64,000 bases of DNA from Acidimicrobiales bacterium (lineage in GTDB: Bacteria > Actinomycetota > Acidimicrobiia > Acidimicrobiales > SZUA-35), in the NCBI GenBank assembly GCA_028285495.1, contig JANQPB010000017.1, positions 124,001 to 188,000 of the forward strand, given 5' to 3'. The position numbers and the translations under genes are program-made. Under the pieces are notes generated by a model. That model worked only from the letters and a program-made list of their open reading frames with translations. It did not search any database and had not been told where the DNA came from. Position 1 is the stretch's first letter. Each line of letters opens with the position of its first letter. Shown here one piece after another: positions 8,692-16,770 of this stretch.

Positions 8692-9552
8692 TCACCAGCG
8701 GGCGATGTGATCCAGGATGGCGGCCGCGGTGTCGACCGGGCGCTCCAGGTGGACGGCGTGGGTCCCCGGCAGGGAGATCAGCGCCGGCCGACGCCCGGCC
8801 GCCCTGGTCTGGTCGACGGCCGCCGGCTCGGGGTCCTCGGGGTCGACCGGCCCGTCGACGGCGCCGGACGGAGCCGTCGTCGTCGCCATCGGCAGGGCCG
8901 CCACCATGCGCTCGGCGATGTCGGTGAACTTGCGATCGCGGTCGCCGACCACGGCGAGCACGGGGGCGTCGATCTCGCCGAGCCGCCCCCACAGCGGTTC
9001 CTGGTTGCCGGTGCCGCAGTGCCGCAGGCTGGCGGCCAGGCCGTCGACCCGGTTCCGCTCCCTGGCCGGTCGGGCTGCGGCCTCGTCGCCGAGGCCGGCG
9101 AACAGCGGCTGGGCCAGCCACCGGTCGAGGAAGGCGGGGAGGCCGATCGACAGGAGCCGGTCGGCCAGCTCGGCGTCGGCCTGCCGGCGGGCCCGGCGCT
9201 CGGCCTCGGTGGCCAGCCCCGGCGTTGCGCCGATCAGCACCAGGCCTCGGACGGCCTCGGGGTTGGCGATGGCGGCGTGCAGGGCCGTGCGGCCGCCCAT
9301 CGAGTAGCCGACGTAGATCGCCGGGCCGCCGGCCTCGGTCAGCAGATCGGCGGCCCGCCACAGGTCGGCGCTGTCGTGGCCCGACCGGCCGTGGCCGGGT
9401 GCGTCGACGAGGACCACCTCGTGCTCGGCCGCCAGGCGCTCGGCGAACGGGCCCCAGCAGTCGCCGTTCTGGGTGAAGCCGTGGGCGAGCACGAGCCGCC
9501 GGGCGCCGGGGCCCGGCCGCTGCGGGGCGAGGGTGCGAGCGGCGAGGGTCAC
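8692..9552 (-). CDS. menH: Alpha/beta-hydrolase, probable SHCHC synthase
   Basis: A 286-residue alpha/beta hydrolase. LAHGFTQNGDCWGPF is the oxyanion-hole region, VDAPGHGRSG the next strand, YVGYSMGGRTAL the nucleophile elbow with Ser, and GTHAVHLERP carries the catalytic His. MenH removes pyruvate from SEPHCHC to give SHCHC. The assignment rests on position: its GTG start overlaps the menC stop by four bases (GTGA) and menD follows 59 bases downstream. The hydrolase fold alone would not tell MenH from other esterases. An Ala/Pro/Asp-rich insert precedes the catalytic His. Confidence 0.75.
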   Translation of the reverse strand: MTLAARTLAPQRPGPGARRLVLAHGFTQNGDCWGPFAERLAAEHEVVLVDAPGHGRSGHDSADLWRAADLLTEAGGPAIYVGYSMGGRTALHAAIANPEAVRGLVLIGATPGLATEAERRARRQADAELADRLLSIGLPAFLDRWLAQPLFAGLGDEAAARPARERNRVDGLAASLRHCGTGNQEPLWGRLGEIDAPVLAVVGDRDRKFTDIAERMVAALPMATTTAPSGAVDGPVDPEDPEPAAVDQTRAAGRRPALISLPGTHAVHLERPVDTAAAILDHIARW

Positions 9553-10730
9553 GGCCGGATCTCCCGACCATCGATCGTGGTGGCGTCGAGCAGCCGCCGG
9601 TCGGGGGGCGGGGCGACCCCGGCACCGGTGGGGACCACGATCTCGCCGTCGATGAGCTGCAGGTCGGGCCAGGCGTCGGCGGCCAGCCACCGGCCGGCGG
9701 GGGAGAGGTCGCCGGTCAGGTCGAAGCCGGGCAGGGCGGCCAGCGCGGCGAGGGCGTGCCGACCGAGCCCGGTCTCCAGCATCCCGCCGGCGGTCGCGGC
9801 CAGACCCCGCTCGACGCACAGGTCGTGAAGCCGGCGGGCCTCGGTCAGACCGCCGACCCGCGCCGGCTTGATCGAGACGCCGGACAGGGCACCGCGGTCG
9901 GCCAGGGTGATGGCGTCGCCGACGCTGGCGACGGCCTCGTCGGCCACCACCGGCACCGGGCGCCGGCCGGCTCGGGCGGCGAGCTCGTCCAGGCGGGTGA
10001 CCAGCTCGACCGCGGCGTCGACGTGGCTCGTCGCCAGCGGCTGCTCCAGGGCGGAGGCGCCGCTCCGCACCAGGTCGACCAGCAGGTCGAGGTCGTCCGG
10101 CCCGTAGGCGCCGTTGGCGTCGAGCTGGATCTCGGCGCCGGATCGCTCGACGGTGTCGTCGGAGCGCAGGGCGTCGAGCACCGCGGCGTCGTGGCCCGGT
10201 TGGATCTTGACCTTCAGCCGGCGATACCCGTCGGCCACCAGCGAGCGGGCCCTGGCCACGACGCCGTCCGGCGTGTCAAGGCCGAGGCTGACCCCGGCCG
10301 GGACCCTGGCCCGGGTGACGCCGAGGTGGTCGGCCAGCGATCGGCCGGCACCCCGCAGGCGGAGGTCGAGCCGGGCCATCTCGATGGCGGCCAGCGCCAT
10401 CGGCGCATCGGGGCGGGTCCGTCGCAGTGCCGACAACTCGTCGTCCGGCTCCGAGCCGGTGCCCGGGGTGCCGCACGCCGGGTCGGCTGCGGTCGGCAGG
10501 GCCAGCACGGCGGGGAGCAGCTCGGTGGCCAGCAGCTCGAAGCAGCCGGCGGCCGACTCGGCGGTGTAGGTGGCGGCCGGGAGGGCCGAGCACTCGCCCC
10601 ACCCCTCGACGTCGCCGGACCGCAGCCTGACGATCGCCACCGTTCTGGCGCTCGTGGTCCCGTGTGAGGCGGCGAAGGGCTCGACCAGCGGGAACTCGCA
10701 GAGCCACACGTCGGCTGCCGTCAGGTCCAT
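9549..10730 (-). CDS. menC: o-Succinylbenzoate synthase (enolase superfamily)
   Basis: Dehydrates SHCHC to o-succinylbenzoate. The 393-residue protein shows the enolase-superfamily pattern: an N-terminal cap with GWGECSALPAATY, the KVKIQPG strand with the KxK catalytic lysines, QLDANGAY with the first metal Asp, LEQPL with the metal Glu, VVADEAV with the metal Asp/Glu, and SIKPARVGG with the second catalytic lysine. It is first of a menC-menH-menD run. I chose ATG 10730; an in-frame TTG at 10742 would add four residues. Confidence 0.88.
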   Translation of the reverse strand: MDLTAADVWLCEFPLVEPFAASHGTTSARTVAIVRLRSGDVEGWGECSALPAATYTAESAAGCFELLATELLPAVLALPTAADPACGTPGTGSEPDDELSALRRTRPDAPMALAAIEMARLDLRLRGAGRSLADHLGVTRARVPAGVSLGLDTPDGVVARARSLVADGYRRLKVKIQPGHDAAVLDALRSDDTVERSGAEIQLDANGAYGPDDLDLLVDLVRSGASALEQPLATSHVDAAVELVTRLDELAARAGRRPVPVVADEAVASVGDAITLADRGALSGVSIKPARVGGLTEARRLHDLCVERGLAATAGGMLETGLGRHALAALAALPGFDLTGDLSPAGRWLAADAWPDLQLIDGEIVVPTGAGVAPPPDRRLLDATTIDGREIRP

Positions 10731-10802
10731 GGGACTGGACAACCTACCCGGTGGTCGCCCGGCAGGAGCGATCGGCGGACCCGGTCGTCCGGTGCGGTGC
10801 GG

Positions 10803-11315
10803 TCAGGTCCGGCGGACGGTCTGGACGCGGAACACCGAGGCGAGGAACCAGATCCCGCCGAACACGGCGACCGGTCGCCAGAACTCGGGGCTCCAGCGCT
10901 CGTCCAGCTCGTAGCCGAGCCCCCGCCCGAAGGCGACGGCGGTGAGCAGCGTCGCCCCGACCTGCCACCGGGTCCGGTAGGCGAACGCGCCGACGGCCTC
11001 GCCGACGAAGGCAACGGTGCCGGGCAGGCAGAGCAGCCAGATGAGTGCCGGGTCGGCCGACGGCGGCCACGGCGGCAGGCCGGCGGCCGAGAGCGCGGCG
11101 ACGAGAAAGCCGAGCGGGTACAGCGCCAGGCACCGACGGCACCAGTGGCGGTCGCCGATGCGGACGCAGTGGGTCGTGTAGTCGGCGGGCCAGTGGTGGG
11201 CCCGCCAGAGCGCCCGACGGCCCTGCGCCTCCAGCTCGCGAGCCCGGATCCGGCGGACGCCGGCCTCGAACCGGTCCTCGGCGGGGACGGCGGCGGCATG
11301 CGGACGGAGGCTCAT
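10803..11315 (-). CDS. Small membrane protein, possibly DUF2085-like
   Basis: A 170-residue protein with a basic N-terminal cytoplasmic stretch followed by three or four hydrophobic segments. The segment THCVRIGDRHWCRRCLALYPLG, with three cysteines before the first membrane helix, recalls the CARCTGIYxG motif of DUF2085 membrane proteins, though the match is loose. No function can be assigned. It lies 72 bases downstream of the menC start region on the same strand and is divergent from the HIT gene, with a 244-base spacer that contains a strong inverted repeat. Confidence 0.6.
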   Translation of the reverse strand: MSLRPHAAAVPAEDRFEAGVRRIRARELEAQGRRALWRAHHWPADYTTHCVRIGDRHWCRRCLALYPLGFLVAALSAAGLPPWPPSADPALIWLLCLPGTVAFVGEAVGAFAYRTRWQVGATLLTAVAFGRGLGYELDERWSPEFWRPVAVFGGIWFLASVFRVQTVRRT

Positions 11316-11415
11316 CGGTTCCCATCGGCCGGAGCCGGCCGGAGTCGACCCCCGGTGCCAACCGGGCGTCCGAGCGCTGGCGCATGGCCTCGCCGTCGGC
11401 GACGATGAGGAGATT

Positions 11416-11458
11416 CGGGTACCGGTCCGCTCTCGATGCAGTCACGGACCGGTACCCG
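11416..11458. repeat. Perfect 14-bp inverted repeat in a divergent intergenic region
   Basis: CGGGTACCGGTCCG at 11416-11429 is repeated as its reverse complement at 11445-11458, separated by 15 bases. Each arm itself contains the palindromic core GGTACCGG or CCGGTACC. The repeat lies between two divergent genes, so it is more likely a regulatory or structured-RNA element than a terminator; there is no T-run on either side. Confidence 0.75.
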
Positions 11459-11484
11459 GGCAGCTAGCTCGTCCGTCACCGTAC

Positions 11485-11498
11485 CGAACGGACGTTCG
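11485..11498. promoter_or_regulatory. Short palindrome, possible operator
   Basis: CGAACG-GA-CGTTCG is a perfect 6-bp inverted repeat with a two-base centre, 27 bases beyond the long inverted repeat and 61 bases before the HIT gene. Size and symmetry fit a dimeric repressor site such as a TetR- or LexA-type operator. No regulator gene is adjacent. Confidence 0.35.
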
Positions 11499-11559
11499 TT
11501 TGGCAAGGGTGAATCGGTCGGCCTCGCGGCGGTTCGGCGAGGCTCCTAGGCTGTCGGCC

Positions 11560-11985
11560 ATGCCGACGATCTTCACCCGCATCATCGATGGCGAGATCCC
11601 GTCCCGGATGATCTGGGAGGACGACCGGTGCGTCGCCTTCCTCGACGTCCGGCCGCTGGCCAACGGCCACTGCCTGGTCGTGCCGAGGGCCGAGGTCGAC
11701 CACTGGACCGATCTCGAGCCCGAGCTCGCGGCCCACCTGATGACCGTCGGTCAGGCGATCGGCCGGGCCCAGCGGACCGTCTTCCGGCCGGCCAGGATCG
11801 GGCTGCTCGTGGCCGGCTTCGAGGTGCCGCACGTCCACCTGCACGTGATCCCGGCCCAGTCGATGGCCGACTTCGACTTCGCCGAGGCCGAGACGTCCCC
11901 GGACGCCGCCGTGCTCGACGCCAACCTGGAGTCGCTCCGGCAGGCGCTGGCCGACGCCGGGCACGCCGCGGTGTCGTCCCGCTGA
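11560..11985 (+). CDS. HIT family nucleotide hydrolase/transferase
   Basis: A 141-residue protein with the histidine-triad motif HVHLHVIP near residue 91 and the typical N-terminal TIFTRIIDGEIPSRMIWED. HIT proteins of the HinT branch hydrolyse nucleoside phosphoramidates and related compounds in the cytosol. Length and motif are standard for bacterial HinT-type proteins. A TAGGCT box (11547-11552) stands seven bases before the ATG and suggests a leaderless message. Confidence 0.9.
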   Translation: MPTIFTRIIDGEIPSRMIWEDDRCVAFLDVRPLANGHCLVVPRAEVDHWTDLEPELAAHLMTVGQAIGRAQRTVFRPARIGLLVAGFEVPHVHLHVIPAQSMADFDFAEAETSPDAAVLDANLESLRQALADAGHAAVSSR

Positions 11986-12018
11986 GGTTCGCCGACTCCG
12001 GTCCGTCGCCTGGCCGGA

Positions 12019-13134
12019 TCAGGTCGGGCGCCGGTTCGAGCGCCGTCTGGCCGCCATCGCCGCCGTCCCGGCCGCAGCGACACCGACGGCGGCGGCCGCC
12101 GCGATCGCCGTCGCCGGGTCGACGGCCTCGCCGTCCGCCGGCTCGCTGCCGAGCGTCGGGGCGGCCCGGTCGTCGCCGCTCCCACCGTCGTCGACCGGCT
12201 CCGGCTCGGCCGTTGGCCTCGTCGTCCGGGTCGTCGACGTGCCCGGGGCGACCGGGGTCACCGGCGGGGCCGAGGCGGCGGTCACCGCCGACCGGGCGGC
12301 GAGCCGGAGATCGGTGACGGCCCCGGGCAGGCGGTCGGACACGAGCCGGTAGCCGAAGTCACCGGGGCAGGTCGTCTGTGACATGTCACGGTGGCCGGCG
12401 ATCGTCGTGGCCTCGACGAGGGCGCCGGTCGGCCAGCGGTTCGATCCCCGCGACTCGAACGACACGGTCGCCCCCGGCTCGGTGTCGATGCCGTGGCGCT
12501 CGCCGAGCCAGGCGAGGAGGGCGGTCAGCGAGGTCACCGCCTCCTCGGTCGGCGCCTCCTCGGCATGGTTGCCGATCAGGCTGCACAGCAGGGCGAAGCC
12601 CTGGGAGCCGCCGGTGGCGTCGCCCCGGACCGCTCCGGCGATGCTGCCGGCCCTCGCCTCCCAGATGCCCCCGAAGCGGTCGACGAAGAAGTTGTAGGCC
12701 ACGTCCGGCCAGCCCTTCTCCGGGCCGGTGTGGAAGCGATGGAAACCACGGATCTGGTCGACGACCTCGTCTGGTGCGTAGGCGTTGGTCGACGCGGTGT
12801 GATGGACCAGCAGGAACCGGACGTCGTCCTCGATCTCGATCGGGCCGGTCACCGGGAGATCGGCGCCCCAGGCATCTCGGGTCCCGATCTCGGGACGGAG
12901 GCGGTCGAGGACGGCGGCGTCGACCGCGACCTCGTCGAGTCCCGAGCCGGCAGCCGCCCCGGTGCCGGGGCCGGCCGCCGCCGGCCTGGCTTGGCCGAGG
13001 GCCGCACCGGCCACCACCGCGGCGCCGAGCCCGAGTGCCGTCCGCCGGCTCACCGTTGGTGGCGTCGCCGGGTCCACGGCCCCGACCTGGGGCGTCGGGC
13101 GGGCGTCTGGCCGGGGATGGCGGTGGCCGGGCAC
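12019..13134 (-). CDS. Tat-exported PGRP-type N-acetylmuramoyl-L-alanine amidase, membrane-anchored
   Basis: A 371-residue cell-wall enzyme. The N terminus carries a twin-arginine signal (SRRTALGLGAAVVAGAALG, residues about 29-47). The amidase_2/PGRP domain follows, with zinc ligands expected in LLVHHTAST and AGHRDMSQTTCPGD, and the conserved WPDVAYNFFVDRFGGIWEAR segment. A Thr/Pro/Asp-rich linker leads to a C-terminal hydrophobic helix and a basic RRRSNRR tail, so the enzyme is probably tethered to the membrane. GTG 13134 lies six bases after a TAGGAT box (13141-13146, minus strand). The gene is divergent from the PPOX gene with only 31 bases between starts. Confidence 0.85.
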   Translation of the reverse strand: MPGHRHPRPDARPTPQVGAVDPATPPTVSRRTALGLGAAVVAGAALGQARPAAAGPGTGAAAGSGLDEVAVDAAVLDRLRPEIGTRDAWGADLPVTGPIEIEDDVRFLLVHHTASTNAYAPDEVVDQIRGFHRFHTGPEKGWPDVAYNFFVDRFGGIWEARAGSIAGAVRGDATGGSQGFALLCSLIGNHAEEAPTEEAVTSLTALLAWLGERHGIDTEPGATVSFESRGSNRWPTGALVEATTIAGHRDMSQTTCPGDFGYRLVSDRLPGAVTDLRLAARSAVTAASAPPVTPVAPGTSTTRTTRPTAEPEPVDDGGSGDDRAAPTLGSEPADGEAVDPATAIAAAAAVGVAAAGTAAMAARRRSNRRPT

Positions 13135-13140
13135 GGCGTC

Positions 13141-13158
13141 ATCCTAGATCGGTACAGT
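13141..13158. promoter_or_regulatory. Back-to-back -10 boxes for the PGRP and PPOX genes
   Basis: The minus-strand box TAGGAT (13141-13146) ends six bases before GTG 13134. The plus-strand box TACAGT (13153-13158) ends seven bases before ATG 13166. The two boxes are only six bases apart, so the promoters face away from each other and must overlap in their upstream parts, which makes simultaneous occupation unlikely. Confidence 0.5.
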
Positions 13159-13165
13159 GTCGGCC

Positions 13166-13690
13166 ATGCCGCGTGCAGAGCGCCCCGACATGGCCGACTA
13201 CGGCGTCCCCGACGAGCTCGATGGCGTCCTCGACTGGGCCTGGGCCTCCGAGCGGCTGGAGCGAAGCCGCAACTTCTGGGTGGTGACGGCCTCGGCCGAT
13301 GCCAGGCCCCACGCCATGCCCGTGTGGGGGATCTGGATGCCGGCAGACGAGCGCTTCGCCTTCTCGTGTGCGCCGAACGCCCGCAAGGCGAGGAACCTGC
13401 GGGCCAACCCCCGGGTCACGATCACCGGCGAGGACACGGTCGAGGTGGTGGTGGTCGAGGGCGTGGCCAGCGAGGAGCCGGCCGACGACCACCCGGACAT
13501 CGTGGCCGCCTGGGCGGCCAAGTACGGGGCCGGTGAGGAGGCCCAGCAGCAGGATCAGGCGGCCAGTGAGGAGCAGCTGCGGGAGTTCCTGGCCGGGGTC
13601 AGCCTGTTCCTGGTCCGACCGGAGCGGGCCTTCGGCATCATCGAGCGGCCGGACGACTTCGGCCCACGGGCCACCCGGTGGGTGTGGTGA
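13166..13690 (+). CDS. Pyridoxamine 5'-phosphate oxidase-like (PPOX) family protein, probably F420/FMN-binding
   Basis: A split-barrel flavin-type protein of 174 residues with SRNFWVVTASADARPHAMPVWGIW, ARNLRANPRVTITG and VVEGVASE, the usual order for small actinobacterial PPOX-class enzymes. Many of these use deazaflavin F420. The redox substrate is unknown. Translation of the next gene (PfkB kinase) appears coupled, through a GTGA overlap at 13687-13690. The ATG at 13166 follows a TACAGT box by seven bases. Confidence 0.8.
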   Translation: MPRAERPDMADYGVPDELDGVLDWAWASERLERSRNFWVVTASADARPHAMPVWGIWMPADERFAFSCAPNARKARNLRANPRVTITGEDTVEVVVVEGVASEEPADDHPDIVAAWAAKYGAGEEAQQQDQAASEEQLREFLAGVSLFLVRPERAFGIIERPDDFGPRATRWVW

Positions 13691-14595
13691 TCGACGCTCC
13701 GGTCGAGCCCCGGATCATCTGCGCCGGCGAATCGTTGGTCGACGTCATCACCGTCGACGGCGAGGAGCGGTCGGTCCCCGGCGGCGGGCCGATGAACGCC
13801 GCAGTGGCCGCGGCCAGGCTGGCGGTGCCGACGGCGTTCGTCGGGCGGGTCTCCACCGACGAAGCCGGCGACACCATCTGGGCCCACCTCGAGCACGCCG
13901 GCGTCGACCTGCGGGCGGCCCAGCGGGGCCCGGAGCCGACCGCCCGGGCGGTCGTCACCACCGCTCCGGTCCAGTCCTTCCGCTTCGAGGGCGACGGCAC
14001 GGCCGACGCCAGCATGACCGCGGTCGACCTCGGGCCGCTCGGCCCCGGCCCCCACATCCTCCACGCCGGCACGCTCGGCATCTTCCGGGGTACCACCGCC
14101 GGAGTCCTGGCCGGCCTGCTGCCGACCTTCGACGGGTTGGTGTCGTTCGATCCCAACATCCGCCCCCAGGTGTTCCCGAGCCGCGAGCGGTGGCTCGCGG
14201 TTGCCGACCCGTGGCTCGAGCGGGCCGACGTGATCAAGGCGAGTGACGAGGACCTCGACTGGATGGGGACCGACTCGGCGTCGCTGCTCGACCGGGGGGT
14301 CGGGGTGGTGTTGCGGACGGTCGGCCCCGACGGGGTCGAGGTCCACCTGGCCGACGGTGCGACGCTCTCGGTGCCGGCGGCCACGGTCGAGGTGGCCGAC
14401 ACGGTCGGCGCCGGCGACTCGTTCTCGGGGGCGGTGCTGTCGCAGCTCCTGCTCGACGGCGTCGTCACCCGCCCGGCGCTCGACCGGGTCGGCGCCGATC
14501 GGTGGCGGTCGATCGTCGAGTTCGGTGTCCGGGCCGCGGCGGTGACCGTCGGCCGACTCGGCGCCGACCCGCCCTGGGCCGCCGAACTGGCCTAG
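13687..14595 (+). CDS. PfkB-family carbohydrate kinase
   Basis: A 302-residue sugar kinase of the ribokinase/fructokinase type. IICAGESLVDVI and VPGGGPMNAAVAAARL are the N-terminal sugar-binding region, SFDPNIRPQVF the middle segment, and DTVGAGDSFSGAVL carries the catalytic Asp and the anion hole. The substrate is probably a hexose such as fructose, but this cannot be decided. GTG 13687 overlaps the stop of the PPOX gene by four bases; GTGs at 13678 and 13684 are alternatives. Confidence 0.85.
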   Translation: MIDAPVEPRIICAGESLVDVITVDGEERSVPGGGPMNAAVAAARLAVPTAFVGRVSTDEAGDTIWAHLEHAGVDLRAAQRGPEPTARAVVTTAPVQSFRFEGDGTADASMTAVDLGPLGPGPHILHAGTLGIFRGTTAGVLAGLLPTFDGLVSFDPNIRPQVFPSRERWLAVADPWLERADVIKASDEDLDWMGTDSASLLDRGVGVVLRTVGPDGVEVHLADGATLSVPAATVEVADTVGAGDSFSGAVLSQLLLDGVVTRPALDRVGADRWRSIVEFGVRAAAVTVGRLGADPPWAAELA

Positions 14596-14716
14596 CACCT
14601 CGACCGAGACCTGGTCCCCGCACCGCGACCCGCACCCGAGAGCCGGGCCGAGGCGCAGGCGGCCCGGTGCCGGCCCGGCGAGGAATGGCGCAGCCAGCCG
14701 TGTAGAAAGGTTGGCC

Positions 14717-15082
14717 ATGACCTCGGTCGCCTCCACCGCCGACGCCACCGGCCGCCCTGCGATCCGCCGCGCCAGACGGGTCGGTCCCCTGGCGGCGATC
14801 GTTGCCGCAGTGGCGCTCCTGGCCACCGCCTGCGGTGGTGGGCCCGGCACCCAGGAGGAGTTCAACGAGATCCTGACCCGGGGCGACAACCTCACCGCCG
14901 AGGAGGCGGACTGCATCAGCACCGCCGTCTTCGACCGGTACGGCGAGGACCAGGACGCCCTCGGCAAGCTGTCGGCCGCCCCCGACATCGAGTTCCTCGA
15001 CGGGCCGGATGGGATCCCCGGCTTCAACGAGTTCTTCGACTCCACGGTCGACGGCTGCCTCCAGGTCGGCCCCTCGAACTGA
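14717..15082 (+). CDS. Small secreted lipoprotein of unknown function
   Basis: A 121-residue protein with a basic N terminus, a hydrophobic stretch and the lipobox LLATAC (mature Cys near residue 38). A short acidic domain with two further cysteines (EADCIST and DGCLQVG) may form a disulfide. AGAAAGG at 14704-14710 is a good ribosome-binding site six bases before ATG 14717. I do not recognise the mature domain. Confidence 0.75.
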   Translation: MTSVASTADATGRPAIRRARRVGPLAAIVAAVALLATACGGGPGTQEEFNEILTRGDNLTAEEADCISTAVFDRYGEDQDALGKLSAAPDIEFLDGPDGIPGFNEFFDSTVDGCLQVGPSN

Positions 15083-15085
15083 CCT

Positions 15086-15103
15086 GCCCGTCGCTGGCCG
15101 GGC
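15086..15103. terminator. Weak hairpin between convergent genes
   Basis: GCCCG (15086-15090) pairs with CGGGC (15099-15103) around an eight-base loop, in the 24-base gap between the lipoprotein and helicase genes. It is the only structure in the gap. It is short, so the call is tentative. Confidence 0.3.
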
Positions 15104-15106
15104 GGT

Positions 15107-16762
15107 TCAGAGGTCGGCGGCGTCGACGATCTCGTAGTGGTAGCCCTGCTCGCTGAGGAACCGCTGGCGGTGGGCGCTGTGCTCCTGCTCGACGGTGTCC
15201 CTCGCCACCACCGTGTAGAAGCTGGCCTGGCGACCGTCGGCCTTCGGGCGGAGGAGGCGGCCGAGCCGCTGGGCCTCCTCCTGCCGGCTACCGAACGTGC
15301 CCGACACCTGGATGGCGACCGAGACCTCGGGCAGGTCGAGGCTGTAGTTGCCGACCTTCGACAGCACCAGGGTGTCGATCGCACCCCGCCTGAGGCCGTC
15401 GAACAGCTCGCCGCGGGCCGACTCCGGGGTCTCGCCGGTGACCAGCGGGAGCCCGTGGCGGTCGGCGATCTCGGTCAGCCCGTCGAGGTAGGTGCCGATC
15501 ACGAGGGTCGGCTCGTCACGATGCCGTTCGAGCAGGGTCTCGACGACGTCGAGCTTGGCCCGGACGCCGGCCGCCACCCTGGCCCTGGCCGCGCCCGTCG
15601 CCCTGGCGTGGTCCATGCGCTCGTCGGCGTCCGGCACCACCCGCACCTCGGTGCAGCGGGCCGGGGCGATCCAGCCCTGGAGCTCGAGGTCGGTCCACGG
15701 GACGTCGAATCGGCGGGGGCCGATCAGGGTGAACACGTCGGCTTCCCGGCCGTCCTCCCGGACCAGCGTGGCGGTGAGGCCGAGCCGACGCCGGGCCTGG
15801 ATCCCCGCGGTGAGCCCGAACACGGCCGAGGGGAGCAGGTGGACCTCGTCGTAGATCACGAGGCCCCAGTCGTGGTCGTCGATCAGGGCCAGGTTGCGGA
15901 ACTCGCCGTTCCTGCGGGTGGCCAGCATCTGGTAGGTGGCCAGCGTGATCGGGCGGACCTGCCGCCGACCCCCGCCGTAGCGACCCACGTCGTCGGCCGA
16001 CACGGTGGTGAATCGCTCCAGCTCCCGCTCCCACTGGGTCATCGATGCCGCCCCGGTCGTCAGGATCAGCGTTGTGGTGCTGGTCTCGGCCACCGCAGCC
16101 AGCGCCGTGACGGTCTTGCCGGCCCCACAGGGGAGCACGATGACGCCGGTACCGGCCCCGAGCCACGACTCGACCGCCTGCCGCTGGTAGGGCCGCAGCT
16201 CGGTCTCCGGCTCGAGGTCGAGGGCCAGCGGCGATCCGGGATGCAGCCCGGCCCGGTCGTCGGCCGGCCACCGCAGCCGGGTCAGCGCCAGCTTCAGCGG
16301 GCCGCGGTCGATCGGGTCGACCGAGGCCGTCGTGGCGTCGAGCCGGGTACCGACCCGCTCGACGACGGCCGGATCGCCGAGCAGCTCATCGAGCAGCTCC
16401 GCCGTATCGGTCGACAGCAGCAGCCGGGCGGCCGCACCGCCGGCCGCCTCACCGTCGTCGAGCCTGACCGGTCCGAAGCGGTCCATCGACTCGGCGATCC
16501 GCTCGACCATGACCCGGGGCACCGGTGCGCCGCTGTGCGCCTCGATCGTGTCGAGCACGGTGCCGGCGTCGAGACCGGCGGCCTTGGCGTTCCACAGCCC
16601 GAGGTCGGTCAGCCGGTACGTGTCGACCAGGCCGGGGGCCCGCTCCAGGTGGGCGAAGCGGGTCAGGGCCCGTCTGGCGTCGTCGGCGTCGGGATGGTCG
16701 AGCTGGAGCAGGAGCGTGTCGCCGCCGGCCGCCACCAGCGGCCCCGCGTGTCGGCCGGTCAT
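15107..16762 (-). CDS. XPB/RAD25-type DNA repair helicase
   Basis: A 551-residue superfamily 2 helicase of the XPB (ERCC3) group. After an N-terminal accessory region of about 190 residues come ELRPYQRQAV (Q-like motif), LPCGAGKTVTALA (Walker A), YDEVHLL (DEVH box) and LGLTATLVREDG (motif III with the XPB-type RED motif). The C-terminal half has VIGTYLDGL, DTLVLSKVGNYSLDLP and QRLGRLLRPK (motif VI). The mycobacterial XPB protein unwinds DNA with 3'-5' polarity. The upstream gene (16771-19110) ends eight bases before this start, an arrangement like Rv0862c-Rv0861c in M. tuberculosis. Confidence 0.9.
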   Translation of the reverse strand: MTGRHAGPLVAAGGDTLLLQLDHPDADDARRALTRFAHLERAPGLVDTYRLTDLGLWNAKAAGLDAGTVLDTIEAHSGAPVPRVMVERIAESMDRFGPVRLDDGEAAGGAAARLLLSTDTAELLDELLGDPAVVERVGTRLDATTASVDPIDRGPLKLALTRLRWPADDRAGLHPGSPLALDLEPETELRPYQRQAVESWLGAGTGVIVLPCGAGKTVTALAAVAETSTTTLILTTGAASMTQWERELERFTTVSADDVGRYGGGRRQVRPITLATYQMLATRRNGEFRNLALIDDHDWGLVIYDEVHLLPSAVFGLTAGIQARRRLGLTATLVREDGREADVFTLIGPRRFDVPWTDLELQGWIAPARCTEVRVVPDADERMDHARATGAARARVAAGVRAKLDVVETLLERHRDEPTLVIGTYLDGLTEIADRHGLPLVTGETPESARGELFDGLRRGAIDTLVLSKVGNYSLDLPEVSVAIQVSGTFGSRQEEAQRLGRLLRPKADGRQASFYTVVARDTVEQEHSAHRQRFLSEQGYHYEIVDAADL

Positions 16763-16770
16763 CGCGGTTC

